The notes under the pieces were generated by a model, which was not told the DNA's origin, made no database searches, and was given only the letters and a program-made list of their open reading frames with translations. A stretch of DNA of 64,000 nt from Boudabousia marimammalium. GTDB taxonomy: Bacteria; Actinomycetota; Actinomycetes; Actinomycetales; Actinomycetaceae. A program made the translations under genes and the position numbers. The stretch is from assembly GCF_001936115.1 (NCBI RefSeq), contig NZ_MPDM01000002.1, positions 62,001 through 126,000 on the forward strand. The letters are read 5' to 3'. Below, piece by piece: positions 56,357 through 64,000 of this stretch (position 1 is the stretch's first letter; every line of letters begins with the position of its first letter).

Positions 56357-57355
56357 CTAGCTAACCGGCTGATAGTAGCCGCTGACGGCTTCGCTCCCAA
56401 TTCCGGTGTGGCCTGCGTCTGCGTCTGCGGCACGCTTCCCCAGAACCAGGATATAAATCCACAACAAAATTGTGGTACTGGCACCGATTGTAATCTTCAG
56501 CCACACCGGCAGGCTGGAAGGCGTCAGGTAGGCCTCTTCAATACCGGAAACCAGTAGAATCAAGATTAGTCCGATGCCGATAGTTAAGAGGGCTCTACCT
56601 TCCCTCCCCATCGCTTCCATTCGGGTTCTTCTGCCTGGCGCTAGTAGCGACCAGAACATCCGCAGTCCGGCACCGGTTGCCACGTAGATTGCGCTTAGTT
56701 CTAGCAATCCATGGGGCAGGATGTAGGAGAAAAACAATCCGGGAGAACCAAAATAGCTGACGATCGCGGCGGTTTGTCCCAGCATTGTGGAGTTACCGTA
56801 CAAAATATATATTGGCACCACGCCGGTAATCCCGGTGACCGCGGAGACTACCGCTAAGAGTGCGTTATTCGTCCATACCTGTGTACCAAAGAGAGCGGCA
56901 GGATTCTCAGAATAGTAGTTGACAAAGTCGTCGTTAGCGTAAGCTCTCAATGCGGATTCAGGGGCTAGGGATAGCAACAAATCCTCGTTGTTATACCAGT
57001 AGAATCCGAATGCGCATGCCACCGCGATACTGAAAGCATAGGCTGCAATAATCCACCATCTAGCGAGATAGAGGGCCGCGGGTAACTCCGCTGTGACGAA
57101 ACGGGAGACAGTCGCCATTGGATGTCCACGTCGGCGGGTCATTTGCCCGCGCGCCCGCTGAACCAGATTGGAGATATATCTCACAGTATCTACGTCAGCG
57201 TTTTCCTGTTTGATCCGTGATAAATCGGCAGCCACAAATCGGTATAATGCCGCCATTTCGTCGGCTTCGGCACCAGAAATCCGGCGTTTAGCCAGTAATT
57301 CTTCTAAACGCTGCCACTCTGGTCTTCTCACTGCTTCTAGCGCATCAATGTCCAC
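56357..57355 (-). CDS. stage II sporulation protein M-like membrane protein
   Basis: The 332-residue protein starts at a GTG with the conserved cytoplasmic part VDIDALEAVRRPEWQRLEEL and RISGAEADEMAALYRFVAAD, followed by about six transmembrane helices of the SpoIIM family (GVVPIYILYGNSTMLGQTAA, LPHGLLELSAIYVATGAGLR). In non-sporing actinobacteria these occur with MoxR/DUF58/RDD genes. The role is unknown; it is possibly an envelope transporter or channel. It is divergent from the RDD gene with only 9-18 bases between start codons. Confidence 0.88.
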   Translation of the reverse strand: MDIDALEAVRRPEWQRLEELLAKRRISGAEADEMAALYRFVAADLSRIKQENADVDTVRYISNLVQRARGQMTRRRGHPMATVSRFVTAELPAALYLARWWIIAAYAFSIAVACAFGFYWYNNEDLLLSLAPESALRAYANDDFVNYYSENPAALFGTQVWTNNALLAVVSAVTGITGVVPIYILYGNSTMLGQTAAIVSYFGSPGLFFSYILPHGLLELSAIYVATGAGLRMFWSLLAPGRRTRMEAMGREGRALLTIGIGLILILLVSGIEEAYLTPSSLPVWLKITIGASTTILLWIYILVLGKRAADADAGHTGIGSEAVSGYYQPVS

Positions 57356-57357
57356 AC

Positions 57358-57365
57358 CTGTACAG
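57358..57365. promoter_or_regulatory. CTGTACAG palindrome between the divergent spoIIM-like and RDD genes
   Basis: An 8-base palindrome occupies nearly all the space between the spoIIM-like GTG (57353-57355) and the RDD start (57365 or ATG 57374). TACAGT on the plus strand ends 7 bases before the RDD ATG and could be a -10 box for a leaderless transcript. The promoters of each gene must lie inside the coding region of the other. Confidence 0.4.
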
Positions 57366-57373
57366 TGCCATAT

Positions 57374-58246
57374 ATGAGTACTGTTTTTCTAGAGGAACAC
57401 GACATTAAACGTGAAGTAATTGTCACGGGTGAAGCTGTTGAGCTGGAGATTAGACCGGCCTCAATAATGGCGAGAGTTGCAGGTGCGATTGTTGATGCCG
57501 CATTTTCTTTGATCCTGTTATTCCTCCTTGTCTCTGTTGCCGGGGATGCTATGTCTCGGATTACTGACCGGATTGCTTTGGATACTACTTCCAAAGTGTT
57601 GGTGCGCTTGTCTATGGTGGCCGCATTTATGCTATTGCCAGGCATAGTCGAAGCTTTCACGCATGGCAGGAGCCTCGGCAAGATACTGGCGGGCACCCGC
57701 GTAGTTCGCGACGATGGCGGAATTATTTCCGCCCCGCAAGCTTTTATCCGCTCCATTGTCTGGCTAGTTGAGGGCTGGACGACTCTGGGCTCTGTGGCTA
57801 TGCTGACGGCCACTTTATCCAAGCGAGGAAAACGCCTGGGTGACATGACTGCTGGAACCTACGTCGTCTCTGTGCATGTTAATCACAACCGGGCTTCTTT
57901 GGTGATGCCGCCGCAGCTGACACAGTGGGCCTCTCATGCCAGTTTTGCCCCGCTCCCCACCAACTTGAGTAACAGCATTAGTTCTTTCCTACGCAATGCT
58001 TCTATGCTTAACCCCGGGGTGCGCACTCAGACCGCTACTCAGCTAGCTCATGAAGCTGAAGCCTATGTGGCACCGGCCCCTCCCGAAGGTACTCCCCCAG
58101 AGCATTTCCTAGCGGCCGTGAGCGTAGCTCGACGAGATATCGAATACCGTACAGAATCTAGCCAGCGCAGAGCAGTTTCACAAGCACGCGCGCGTGCCCA
58201 GCGAATTCCTTATGACCTCGCTGAACCGAAATCTGGCTCTAAGTAG
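57374..58246 (+). CDS. RDD family membrane protein
   Basis: The 290-residue protein has an RDD domain at about residues 22-165: RPASIMARVAGAIVDAAFSL, two more hydrophobic helices, then the GRSLGKILAGTRVVRDDGG loop and GKRLGDMTAGTYVV. A cytoplasmic C-terminal region of about 120 residues follows. RDD proteins may be ion or small-molecule transporters. I prefer the ATG at 57374 over the GTG at 57365; neither has a ribosome-binding site. The 3' end overlaps the converging CDF gene by 37 bases. Confidence 0.85.
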   Translation: MSTVFLEEHDIKREVIVTGEAVELEIRPASIMARVAGAIVDAAFSLILLFLLVSVAGDAMSRITDRIALDTTSKVLVRLSMVAAFMLLPGIVEAFTHGRSLGKILAGTRVVRDDGGIISAPQAFIRSIVWLVEGWTTLGSVAMLTATLSKRGKRLGDMTAGTYVVSVHVNHNRASLVMPPQLTQWASHASFAPLPTNLSNSISSFLRNASMLNPGVRTQTATQLAHEAEAYVAPAPPEGTPPEHFLAAVSVARRDIEYRTESSQRRAVSQARARAQRIPYDLAEPKSGSK

Positions 58247-59124
58247 ATTTCGCATTTAAGGGTAGTGAGGCTTTCGGCCACCGCCGTTTCTGCCTGATTG
58301 AGTTTCTCGCTGATTTGATTAGTAGTCAGTTCTGATGGTATCCCGACTTTCGCTACCACCAGCAAGGTATCGGGTCCAAGATGCAGGGTCCGTAGGGTCC
58401 AGATGTTCAGCCCAGATTCAGTGAGTACCTTCCGGATTAGTTTTAGATTGTCGGGGGTGGCGCCCTCGCCTACCAGCATGGACAGGGTTTCGGAGCCGAG
58501 GAAGGTTGTCACAACCACTAGCAGCATACCGATAACCGCGGAGCCGAGGGCGTCCCAACGCCCATCCCCGGTCCAGAGGGTCAATGATACGCCCACCAGA
58601 GCTACCACCAGACCCAGCATCGCTGCGATATCTTCCAGCAAGATGACCGGAATCTCCGGTGCACGTGACTGCTTCAGATACGTGAACAGCGGCATCTGCC
58701 CGCGTAGTTTGCGGGCCTCTAGCACTGCTGTGCGTAGGGAATTCCCCTCCAGCAAAATACCAATCAGCAGCACTACTATAGGCACCCAGTGCCAGGCAGT
58801 AATGGGGTGCGGGTCCACGAACTTGTGGAAAGCCTCATAGAGAGCGAATAGGCCGCCGAGTGTGAAGAGCACAATGGAGACCACAAAGGCCGTAATATAG
58901 CGGGTGCGACCAAAACCAAACTGGTGAGTCTCATCAGCCTTACGGGTGGATCTGCGACTGCCAATCAGCATCAGGAGCTGATTTCCCGAATCCGCGAATG
59001 AATGGATTGCTTCCGCCAGCATTGAGGATGAGGAGGTCAGAATCCAAGCCGCCAGCTTGGTGACCGCGATTCCGAGGTTGGCGACTAGTGCCGCGATAAT
59101 AGCTTTATGTCCGCCGCTGGCCAT
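58210..59124 (-). CDS. cation diffusion facilitator family transporter
   Basis: This 304-residue metal exporter of the CDF type (Zn2+, Fe2+, Mn2+ or Co2+) has six transmembrane helices. The metal site is seen in SMLAEAIHSFADSGNQLLML (helix 2, HxxxD) and in VILLEDIAAMLGLVVALVGV (helix 5, ExxxxxxG type with Asp). The C-terminal cytoplasmic domain is short and lacks the usual His cluster. The QFGFGRTRYITAF segment and Glu at LED match the FieF/YdfM-like subgroup. The metal cannot be told. It begins 2 bases after the Trm112-like gene. Confidence 0.88.
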   Translation of the reverse strand: MASGGHKAIIAALVANLGIAVTKLAAWILTSSSSMLAEAIHSFADSGNQLLMLIGSRRSTRKADETHQFGFGRTRYITAFVVSIVLFTLGGLFALYEAFHKFVDPHPITAWHWVPIVVLLIGILLEGNSLRTAVLEARKLRGQMPLFTYLKQSRAPEIPVILLEDIAAMLGLVVALVGVSLTLWTGDGRWDALGSAVIGMLLVVVTTFLGSETLSMLVGEGATPDNLKLIRKVLTESGLNIWTLRTLHLGPDTLLVVAKVGIPSELTTNQISEKLNQAETAVAESLTTLKCEIYLEPDFGSARS

Positions 59125-59126
59125 AT

Positions 59127-59333
59127 CTAGTCCTCTACGATTTCAAGTTCTGGCCAAGTGAAGGCCGCGGTAGGTAGCAAAACGGGAATTCCGTCAATGA
59201 TTTCGTAGGCGTACTGCTGGCTTTGGGTAACCAGATACATTTCTTGATCTTTGGTGTAGATCCCTAGGCTGTCCCCGGTTCTGGGGCAGCGCAGGTGTTT
59301 GGTGAAATCCTCTAATGGGTTGGGCTGGCTCAC
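59127..59333 (-). CDS. Trm112-like small protein
   Basis: The 68-residue protein has the Trm112/YcaR core: LRCPRTGDSLGIY near residue 14, followed by YEIIDGIPVLLPTAA. The second Cys of the usual CPxC pair is Thr/Gly here, and no C-terminal Cys pair is seen, so zinc binding is unlikely. In other actinobacteria this gene lies with manB and DUF3499; manB is missing from this spot. Function is unknown; it may activate a methyltransferase or support another enzyme. Confidence 0.8.
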   Translation of the reverse strand: MSQPNPLEDFTKHLRCPRTGDSLGIYTKDQEMYLVTQSQQYAYEIIDGIPVLLPTAAFTWPELEIVED

Positions 59334-59368
59334 TGGTTTTTCTTCCTCTTGGCTCTGGCGGTTGGTGA

Positions 59369-59794
59369 TTATTGGCCCTCGCCCTCGACCACTCGAAGAT
59401 AGCCGTGGCGCTTGCCGGGGAGCGGACCCCCTGCTTTGGTGGAGGCGGCAGGTTGTTTCGGTGCGGCGGCAGGCCGGCCAGCGCTGGAGTGACGCACTGA
59501 TTGCCTAGTGATGGCCTGAGCTCGCATGGCGGCTTCGCGGACTGCTTCGGAGAGCTCTTCGAACTCCTCATCGGTCGGTTCCACGTCCGTGAAGTTATTG
59601 ACTAGACGAACTACTTGCCAGCCGGCCGGGGCGGTGAATCGCACTGCGTGTGTGGAGCAAAGATCGTAGCCTCTGGGGGTGGCTTTACTGGAGAGGGGAC
59701 CAATCACGGCAGTAGAGTCCCCATAATCGTAGGTTAAGGTCGCGGCGGCGCGGGCTGAACAACCCGGTTTGGCGCAGATTCTAGCAATGCTCAC
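59369..59794 (-). CDS. DUF3499 family protein
   Basis: The 141-residue protein has the characteristic N-terminal domain: RICAKPGCSARAAATLTYDY, GDSTAVIGPLSS and YDLCSTHAVRFTAPAGWQVV. It carries two pairs of likely zinc ligands (Cys7/Cys12 and Cys46/His49). The C-terminal 50 residues are disordered and Ala/Pro-rich. Its function is unknown. It is divergent from the zincin-like gene across 67 bases, as in mycobacteria (Rv3258c/Rv3259). Confidence 0.9.
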   Translation of the reverse strand: MSIARICAKPGCSARAAATLTYDYGDSTAVIGPLSSKATPRGYDLCSTHAVRFTAPAGWQVVRLVNNFTDVEPTDEEFEELSEAVREAAMRAQAITRQSVRHSSAGRPAAAPKQPAASTKAGGPLPGKRHGYLRVVEGEGQ

Positions 59795-59861
59795 CGGCTC
59801 ATTCTATCATCGGGCGGGTGGGCTCCGGCCGCGACAGGGCGGGCTGCGCTACAATCACAGT

Positions 59862-60332
59862 ATGCCTAATCTTGTCTGGAACACTGCGGTTAATTACGAT
59901 GAGTCCGCTGGCGTGGGACGACGCGCGTTGCTGCACCACCGCCGTGACCGTCATGGCCGGGCGCAGCGGGGCCCATTGTTGGTTCCCACGGTTCCGGGGT
60001 GGAAGTCGATTCGGGATAGTTTCGACGATTTGAGCGCAAAATGTTTAGCTGATTTAGCGCAAACTTTCCCGCCCGCGCAGGAAGTGGAGTTGTGTGTGGA
60101 GGATGTTCCCCCTTCCGACGCGGCCCCGTGGGAGCGTAACGGTGTCCGTTTAGCGCGTTGTTTTGACCGTGATCGCCGCTCCGGCTTGAAGCCGCGGATT
60201 GTGCTGTACCGTCTACCGATTACGCGCCGCTGCTCCCATCAGGAGGCCCTAGAAGAACTGGTGAGAACGCTCTTAGTGGACGCCTTAGCGACCTTGTACG
60301 CCGTTTCCCCGGAGGATGTTGAGGGCTGGTAA
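59862..60332 (+). CDS. zincin (DUF1025-type) family protein lacking HExxH
   Basis: The position next to DUF3499 and the region LVPTVPGWKSIRDSFDDLSA, VELCVEDVPPSDAAPW, PRIVLYRLPITRRCSHQEAL identify the actinobacterial metallopeptidase family. In family members the C-terminus reads roughly LVHEVVVHEVAHxFGI; here it is LVRTLLVDALATLYAVSPED. DALAT at 140-144 stands in place of HExxH. Zinc and proteolysis should therefore be lost while the fold is kept. The start ATG at 59862 gives 156 residues; the frame is open further upstream but without homology. It converges with DUF5719. Confidence 0.75.
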   Translation: MPNLVWNTAVNYDESAGVGRRALLHHRRDRHGRAQRGPLLVPTVPGWKSIRDSFDDLSAKCLADLAQTFPPAQEVELCVEDVPPSDAAPWERNGVRLARCFDRDRRSGLKPRIVLYRLPITRRCSHQEALEELVRTLLVDALATLYAVSPEDVEGW

Positions 60333-60354
60333 GCTGGGGGATTTCTTCCCCCGC

Positions 60355-61842
60355 TCAGGGCCGGGTGTCGAGGGTGTATTGCCCACCAACTGAGCTGATT
60401 GCTTTAACCACCTGGGTGGAGATGGCAGCTTTGCCGTTTGGTAGTCGATACTGCACTGCGGCGTAAAGTGGCCGGTCTGCTTCAAAATCTGCAGAGCTGG
60501 GCAAAGCGATGGTGGTCGAAGATTGCGCGGGTACTTCTTTTGGTACTCCCCCAACCTTCAAGGTAGCCACCTGCGCATGCGGGTTCACGACCAGTAGATC
60601 GGCTTTGATTCCTTGCGGGACCACCAGTTCAGCATGGGTGACCTGCTGGCTGACCCCAACCAGCGCGTAATCGCTGGTGATGCCGGCACTGTCGGTTGCT
60701 GGTCGGGTCACCACTTCGTCCGTAGGATCCTCATCTAGCTGTGTGGTCAGTGCGGTTGCAGCGATAGGCTGAGTGGATTCAATAAATAGTGGTTCCAAAC
60801 CAGTTTGGATACCGCCTAAATCCAAGGGCAGGACGGATCCTGCTGAAATAGTGAGATCTTCTGCGCCCGCAACCGGATTTAGGCCCTCACTGGAAAGAGT
60901 GCTGACTGTCACGCTAGTGGTTTCCTCCCCGGGATTAGTGATCCATAGCGTACCGCCGGCAGCTGAGAGGTTCGTTCCTGCTAGCACTAGCTTGCGGGCC
61001 GGGTCAGGTAGTGCTGGAGCCCATTCGCGTCCGTGACTGACTAAACCATCGTTACGTGTGGTGGCTAGGAAGGCACCAATCGCGGGGCCGTCAGTTTCCA
61101 CTTTCAAAGTGATGATTTCTGCTTCGCTGATTTGGCCAGCTAGCTTTATCCTTTTCACGCTTTTGCCAGCAACCAAGGTTTCTGGAATGGAAGGCAACGG
61201 GCCACTTGCACCCCAACCGGTGATGGTCACTTCGGTTGCAGCGGGAGCCGGGTTGACGAGGATGAGGTCAGCCGTGTTACCACGGTCCGTTGCGGCTCCA
61301 GATAGCCAAGTGATGCTAGCCGCCCGACGGCACTGCGTGCTACTCAGTGCTTGATGTCCAGCTCCGGTGATACTGTCTGCCCGTAAAGAAATGAAGGGTT
61401 GAGACTGGTTCTCCCCAGAAATAATGAAAGCGGAATCATCTACTTGTGTGGGGCTCACAGCAGCACCGGTGAGTGTGGTTAGCTTAGCGGCTGTGGAGCT
61501 GGTCCCAAAACCAAATTTTTGGGTTGCCTGTCCTTGAGTTCCGTCGGGCATAATGACGGTCTGTGGGGTGGCTTCAATTACTGGAGGGCAGATCTGCTGA
61601 ATGGTGACGTTACTTAGTTCAATCTGGGTGTAGGGAGAGTCCTCCGGGGCTTGCGCCGGCATCCACCGGTCAGCAAGTCCGAAAGCCAGCACGCCACCGG
61701 CGACTATCACCAAACTAGCCAGTCCCACAATTGAGCGGGAGATGACCCGCCCATAGTTGAGTTTGGGAGCTTCCCTGGTCTCATCAGGGAGTTGCTGCGG
61801 GCTCGCCTTTTCTGCGCTTACAGTTTCGGGTAATTCGCTCAT
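60355..61842 (-). CDS. DUF5719 family membrane-anchored protein
   Basis: The 495-residue protein has a cytoplasmic N-terminus of about 40 residues, one transmembrane helix (about 40-61, IVGLASLVIVAGGVLAFGLA) and a long extracytoplasmic beta-rich region. Repeats such as ADLILVNPAPAATEVTITGW, GGTLWITNPGEETTSVTVST and ADLLVVNPHAQVATLKVGG suggest three similar beta-sandwich modules. The family always lies beside the GT2/GT-C protein and may be a periplasmic partner in glycan export or modification. The ATG at 61842 has AAGGAGG upstream and overlaps the GT gene stop by 4 bases. Confidence 0.88.
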   Translation of the reverse strand: MSELPETVSAEKASPQQLPDETREAPKLNYGRVISRSIVGLASLVIVAGGVLAFGLADRWMPAQAPEDSPYTQIELSNVTIQQICPPVIEATPQTVIMPDGTQGQATQKFGFGTSSTAAKLTTLTGAAVSPTQVDDSAFIISGENQSQPFISLRADSITGAGHQALSSTQCRRAASITWLSGAATDRGNTADLILVNPAPAATEVTITGWGASGPLPSIPETLVAGKSVKRIKLAGQISEAEIITLKVETDGPAIGAFLATTRNDGLVSHGREWAPALPDPARKLVLAGTNLSAAGGTLWITNPGEETTSVTVSTLSSEGLNPVAGAEDLTISAGSVLPLDLGGIQTGLEPLFIESTQPIAATALTTQLDEDPTDEVVTRPATDSAGITSDYALVGVSQQVTHAELVVPQGIKADLLVVNPHAQVATLKVGGVPKEVPAQSSTTIALPSSADFEADRPLYAAVQYRLPNGKAAISTQVVKAISSVGGQYTLDTRP

Positions 61843-64000
61843 GCCTGCCTCCTTCGATAGGAGAAGATAACGCCGGAGGCCATTAACAGGTACGAGAGAG
61901 CGCACGCGGCCTGCCACCAGCGCAACCAGTCACGTGTCCAGGTCACCGCAAGCTGACCCCCGTTAGGCATTTTGAAAGACTGCATATCGCCTGGAACTGG
62001 CTCAAGTGGCTGTCCGTTTACAGTCGCTTTCCAGCCGCTGGAATAGTTTTCCGCTAGGTGGAGGATGCCCGAGGTTCCCGCCGGCAGGCTGGTTTTGATG
62101 TTTAGTGGACCGGAGGGCACCAGGATACGGCCTTGATTATTTTCCACATAAGCACGCAAAGCGATTGCTCCCGCGTCTGAAGAAGTGTCCGGGGAAGCTA
62201 CGCGCCAGGTAAGTCCGGCTTCGGTAGCACCAATCGCCTCGAGGCCTTCAGTGGCTTCTAACTGCGATTTGACTCGCTTGCCAGCGCGGGTGTCCCATTC
62301 GGTGAGGACTACTTGCTCAACCGCATTATTTGCCAAAAGTAAGGGGAGGTTCTCACCGTGCTGACCAGATCGCAGCTGTCCCATCGCAATGCTGAAGCTA
62401 TCGGTAGCGGGGGCAGTCTCACCGCGGGTTCTAGTGTGAGCGTCCTGAACGTCCAAGATAGCGTTATGTTCTACGTATGTGGCTCCAGCATGACGCCAGA
62501 TTCGAGCTTGCATGGCTCCGTTTTCACTAGCGGTCAAGACCAGGACACGCCCTCGGCGCTCAGACTGGCTGGCCTGTTCCGCGGAGGCAGGAATCGCGTA
62601 ATGCGTGCCTGCTACGGTCGCAGAAGGGAGCTGCCGGGACACATAGGCAGCTGCGCTGGGGGCAACCATTACGGTCGCAGTAGCCAAAGTCATCACAGCC
62701 GCAGCTACCACCGCTGGGGTGGCCCAGATAGCTTTCCGAGGGCGCAATACCCAGGCCCGGTCATAACCTGCAGCAACTATCACAATCAGCACACCCGCAA
62801 CCATTAGCAGGCCGATTCCCGGCCAGGCATTCACAATCTGGTCGGTCGCAGAAACCGCCAGGTTACGAGAGATAACGGTCGCGCCAGCCACTGCGAGGGC
62901 AAGTATCCACAGTCCTCTGACCAGCCAGCCGCGACGGCCTGGACGAAGCGTCACTAACAGCGCGGCAAGCGCCGCAAATGCAAGGGGGAGGCTCCACATC
63001 CACCATGGCCCGATCAGGCTCAGGGCCGAGGGCGCTGTCGGCCATCCCGCGGCCAGCTGCAAAGAGTTAGCCACCGGGGTGACCACAGGTTTATCGATGG
63101 AGCCGAACAGCGCCTGCCAGGCATCGTTGCGGTAGGCGTAGGAGAGGAAGGGGGCAATCTGAATGCTTGCCGGTAACGGCAGAAGCAGTGCGGAGAAGCG
63201 CCGAGAACGGAAAGTTATCAGACCGAATATGCTCAGCGCCCAGGCGGCCACGATGAGGGCGGGTTGCGCGGCGACTGCGACCCATAGCGCCAGGGCGGCA
63301 ATAGTCAGATGTCGGGTGCGCTGGGAGATGGAACGTACCACTACCCCACCGGCAGCCCCAGTTACGATTTCTGATTTATGTAAAAGTCCACCACGCATGA
63401 ATCCCCAGATTACGTAGGGGGCCGCAATTGAGAACATGATGACGGAGACTCGGCCTTGCGCCACAGAGATCCAGTAGGCAGGCAAGCTAATCCAGGTGAG
63501 CGCCGCCCAGATTCTCAAGGGGAGAGCCCGCGTGAAGGTTCCAGCCGCCAGCCAGGCACCCAAAGCTGCCAGCACCGGGGAAATGAACAGAAGGACACGC
63601 AAGGCGGCCGGGAGTTCGATTCCGAAAACAGCAAACGGAGAAAGTAAGACAGCAAAGACCGCCAGGAGCGGATCCGTGGGGGCTTCAGCTCCCAGACCTT
63701 GCGGAACCCATGCCGTCCAAGCATAGCTCCAGAGGGTGGACAGGTCCGGCGGCAAAGTGAGGAAGGCGGAGCCGGTCAGTCCCACTAGCCGCGGACCCCA
63801 GAAGATGAAGGCGGCAACAAAGGCGGCTAAGAGCACTATCAGTAGGCCGAAAAGGGAACGCTCCCGACGAACTTTCAAGCCTTGAGCGGCGACCGGTTCA
63901 AGGACTTCAGTGGGCAGATTAGCGCGTTGCACACGCCGGTCAATCCACCGGTACTTGAACATGGTGTGCGGGCTAACTTCCAAACGTCGCAAACTAGATG
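61839..64000 (-). CDS. large GT-C-like membrane protein, C-terminal part of a probable GT2 fusion (partial)
   Basis: The frame is open to the right window edge, so only the C-terminal 720 residues are seen. The segment RRLEVSPHTMFKYRWIDRRV near the edge precedes a multi-helix membrane region of about 12 helices (from LFGLLIVLLAAFVAAFIFWG). An extracytoplasmic domain of about 200 residues and a final helix follow. In related actinobacteria a GT2 glycosyltransferase domain is fused ahead of this region (WbbL-like neighbourhood). A TTG at 63990-63992 could start a shorter protein, but it has no ribosome-binding site and the frame continues upstream. A role in cell-wall glycan synthesis is inferred. 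Confidence 0.75.
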   Translation of the reverse strand, partial: SSLRRLEVSPHTMFKYRWIDRRVQRANLPTEVLEPVAAQGLKVRRERSLFGLLIVLLAAFVAAFIFWGPRLVGLTGSAFLTLPPDLSTLWSYAWTAWVPQGLGAEAPTDPLLAVFAVLLSPFAVFGIELPAALRVLLFISPVLAALGAWLAAGTFTRALPLRIWAALTWISLPAYWISVAQGRVSVIMFSIAAPYVIWGFMRGGLLHKSEIVTGAAGGVVVRSISQRTRHLTIAALALWVAVAAQPALIVAAWALSIFGLITFRSRRFSALLLPLPASIQIAPFLSYAYRNDAWQALFGSIDKPVVTPVANSLQLAAGWPTAPSALSLIGPWWMWSLPLAFAALAALLVTLRPGRRGWLVRGLWILALAVAGATVISRNLAVSATDQIVNAWPGIGLLMVAGVLIVIVAAGYDRAWVLRPRKAIWATPAVVAAAVMTLATATVMVAPSAAAYVSRQLPSATVAGTHYAIPASAEQASQSERRGRVLVLTASENGAMQARIWRHAGATYVEHNAILDVQDAHTRTRGETAPATDSFSIAMGQLRSGQHGENLPLLLANNAVEQVVLTEWDTRAGKRVKSQLEATEGLEAIGATEAGLTWRVASPDTSSDAGAIALRAYVENNQGRILVPSGPLNIKTSLPAGTSGILHLAENYSSGWKATVNGQPLEPVPGDMQSFKMPNGGQLAVTWTRDWLRWWQAACALSYLLMASGVIFSYRRRQA

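Overview
The window is a dense stretch of chromosome from an actinomycete. The evidence is conserved gene order: argS to rho to rpmE-prfA-prmC to the F1Fo operon; sigR-rsrA / aroA-rsgA; secA-hpf-comF-lpqB-mtrB-mtrA; and DUF3499, DUF5719 and a GT-C protein at the end. Further support comes from a fused Kgd/OdhA-type 2-oxoglutarate decarboxylase, a bL37 micro-gene and an actinobacterial Rho with an Arg/Asn/Asp-rich insert. GC content looks to be in the mid-50s by eye. That fits a host-associated member of the Actinomycetaceae better than Streptomyces or Mycobacterium, but the genus is not resolved. I see no phage, insertion sequence, CRISPR array or rRNA, and only one tRNA. No gene-free stretch exceeds about 210 bases.

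Region 1 (1-19.0 kb, nearly all minus strand) reads, in transcription order: argS, a LysA-like protein, a ThrB-like protein, rho, a methyltransferase, [a DUF6541-type membrane protein on the plus strand], rpmE, prfA, prmC, tsaC, wecA, an AtpI-like protein, then atpB-E-F-H-A-G-D. It covers translation termination, tRNA modification, envelope glycan initiation and ATP synthesis. The usual lysA-hom-thrC-thrB block between argS and rho is reduced to two genes. Both keep a full-length fold signature but have lost essentially all catalytic motifs.

Region 2 (19.0-28.8 kb) holds an SGNH hydrolase, tRNA-Arg(CCG), a glycerophosphodiesterase, an M23 peptidase, two CNNM/CorC-type membrane proteins, kgd, a second SGNH-like protein whose catalytic Ser is replaced, and the 24-residue ribosomal protein bL37.

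Region 3 (28.8-37.2 kb) holds the redox-stress pair sigR/rsrA, divergent from a DoxX-aroA-rsgA-sbcD-sbcC run joined largely by 4-base overlaps.

Region 4 (37.2-42.1 kb) is the least understood: a DUF6912-like protein, an orphan CpaE/TadZ-type ATPase with a CpaB/SAF-type membrane protein, a small MerR/excisionase-type HTH protein, an uncharacterised protein, a LysM membrane protein and an Rv3235-like protein. The upstream regions of the HTH gene and of the LysM pair share a TGACAY core.

Region 5 (42.1-51 kb) holds secA, hpf, comF and lpqB-mtrB-mtrA: protein export, ribosome hibernation and the cell-wall two-component system. Region 6 (51-58.2 kb) is the envelope module of a YciC-like membrane protein, DUF4129, DUF4350, MoxR, DUF58, SpoIIM and RDD. 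Region 7 (58.2-64 kb) holds a CDF metal transporter, Trm112-like and DUF3499 proteins, a zincin-family protein that lacks HExxH, DUF5719, and a large GT-C-like membrane protein cut by the window edge.

The recurring oddity is a set of four intact genes from enzyme families whose catalytic residues are gone: LysA-like, ThrB-like, SGNH-like and zincin-like.
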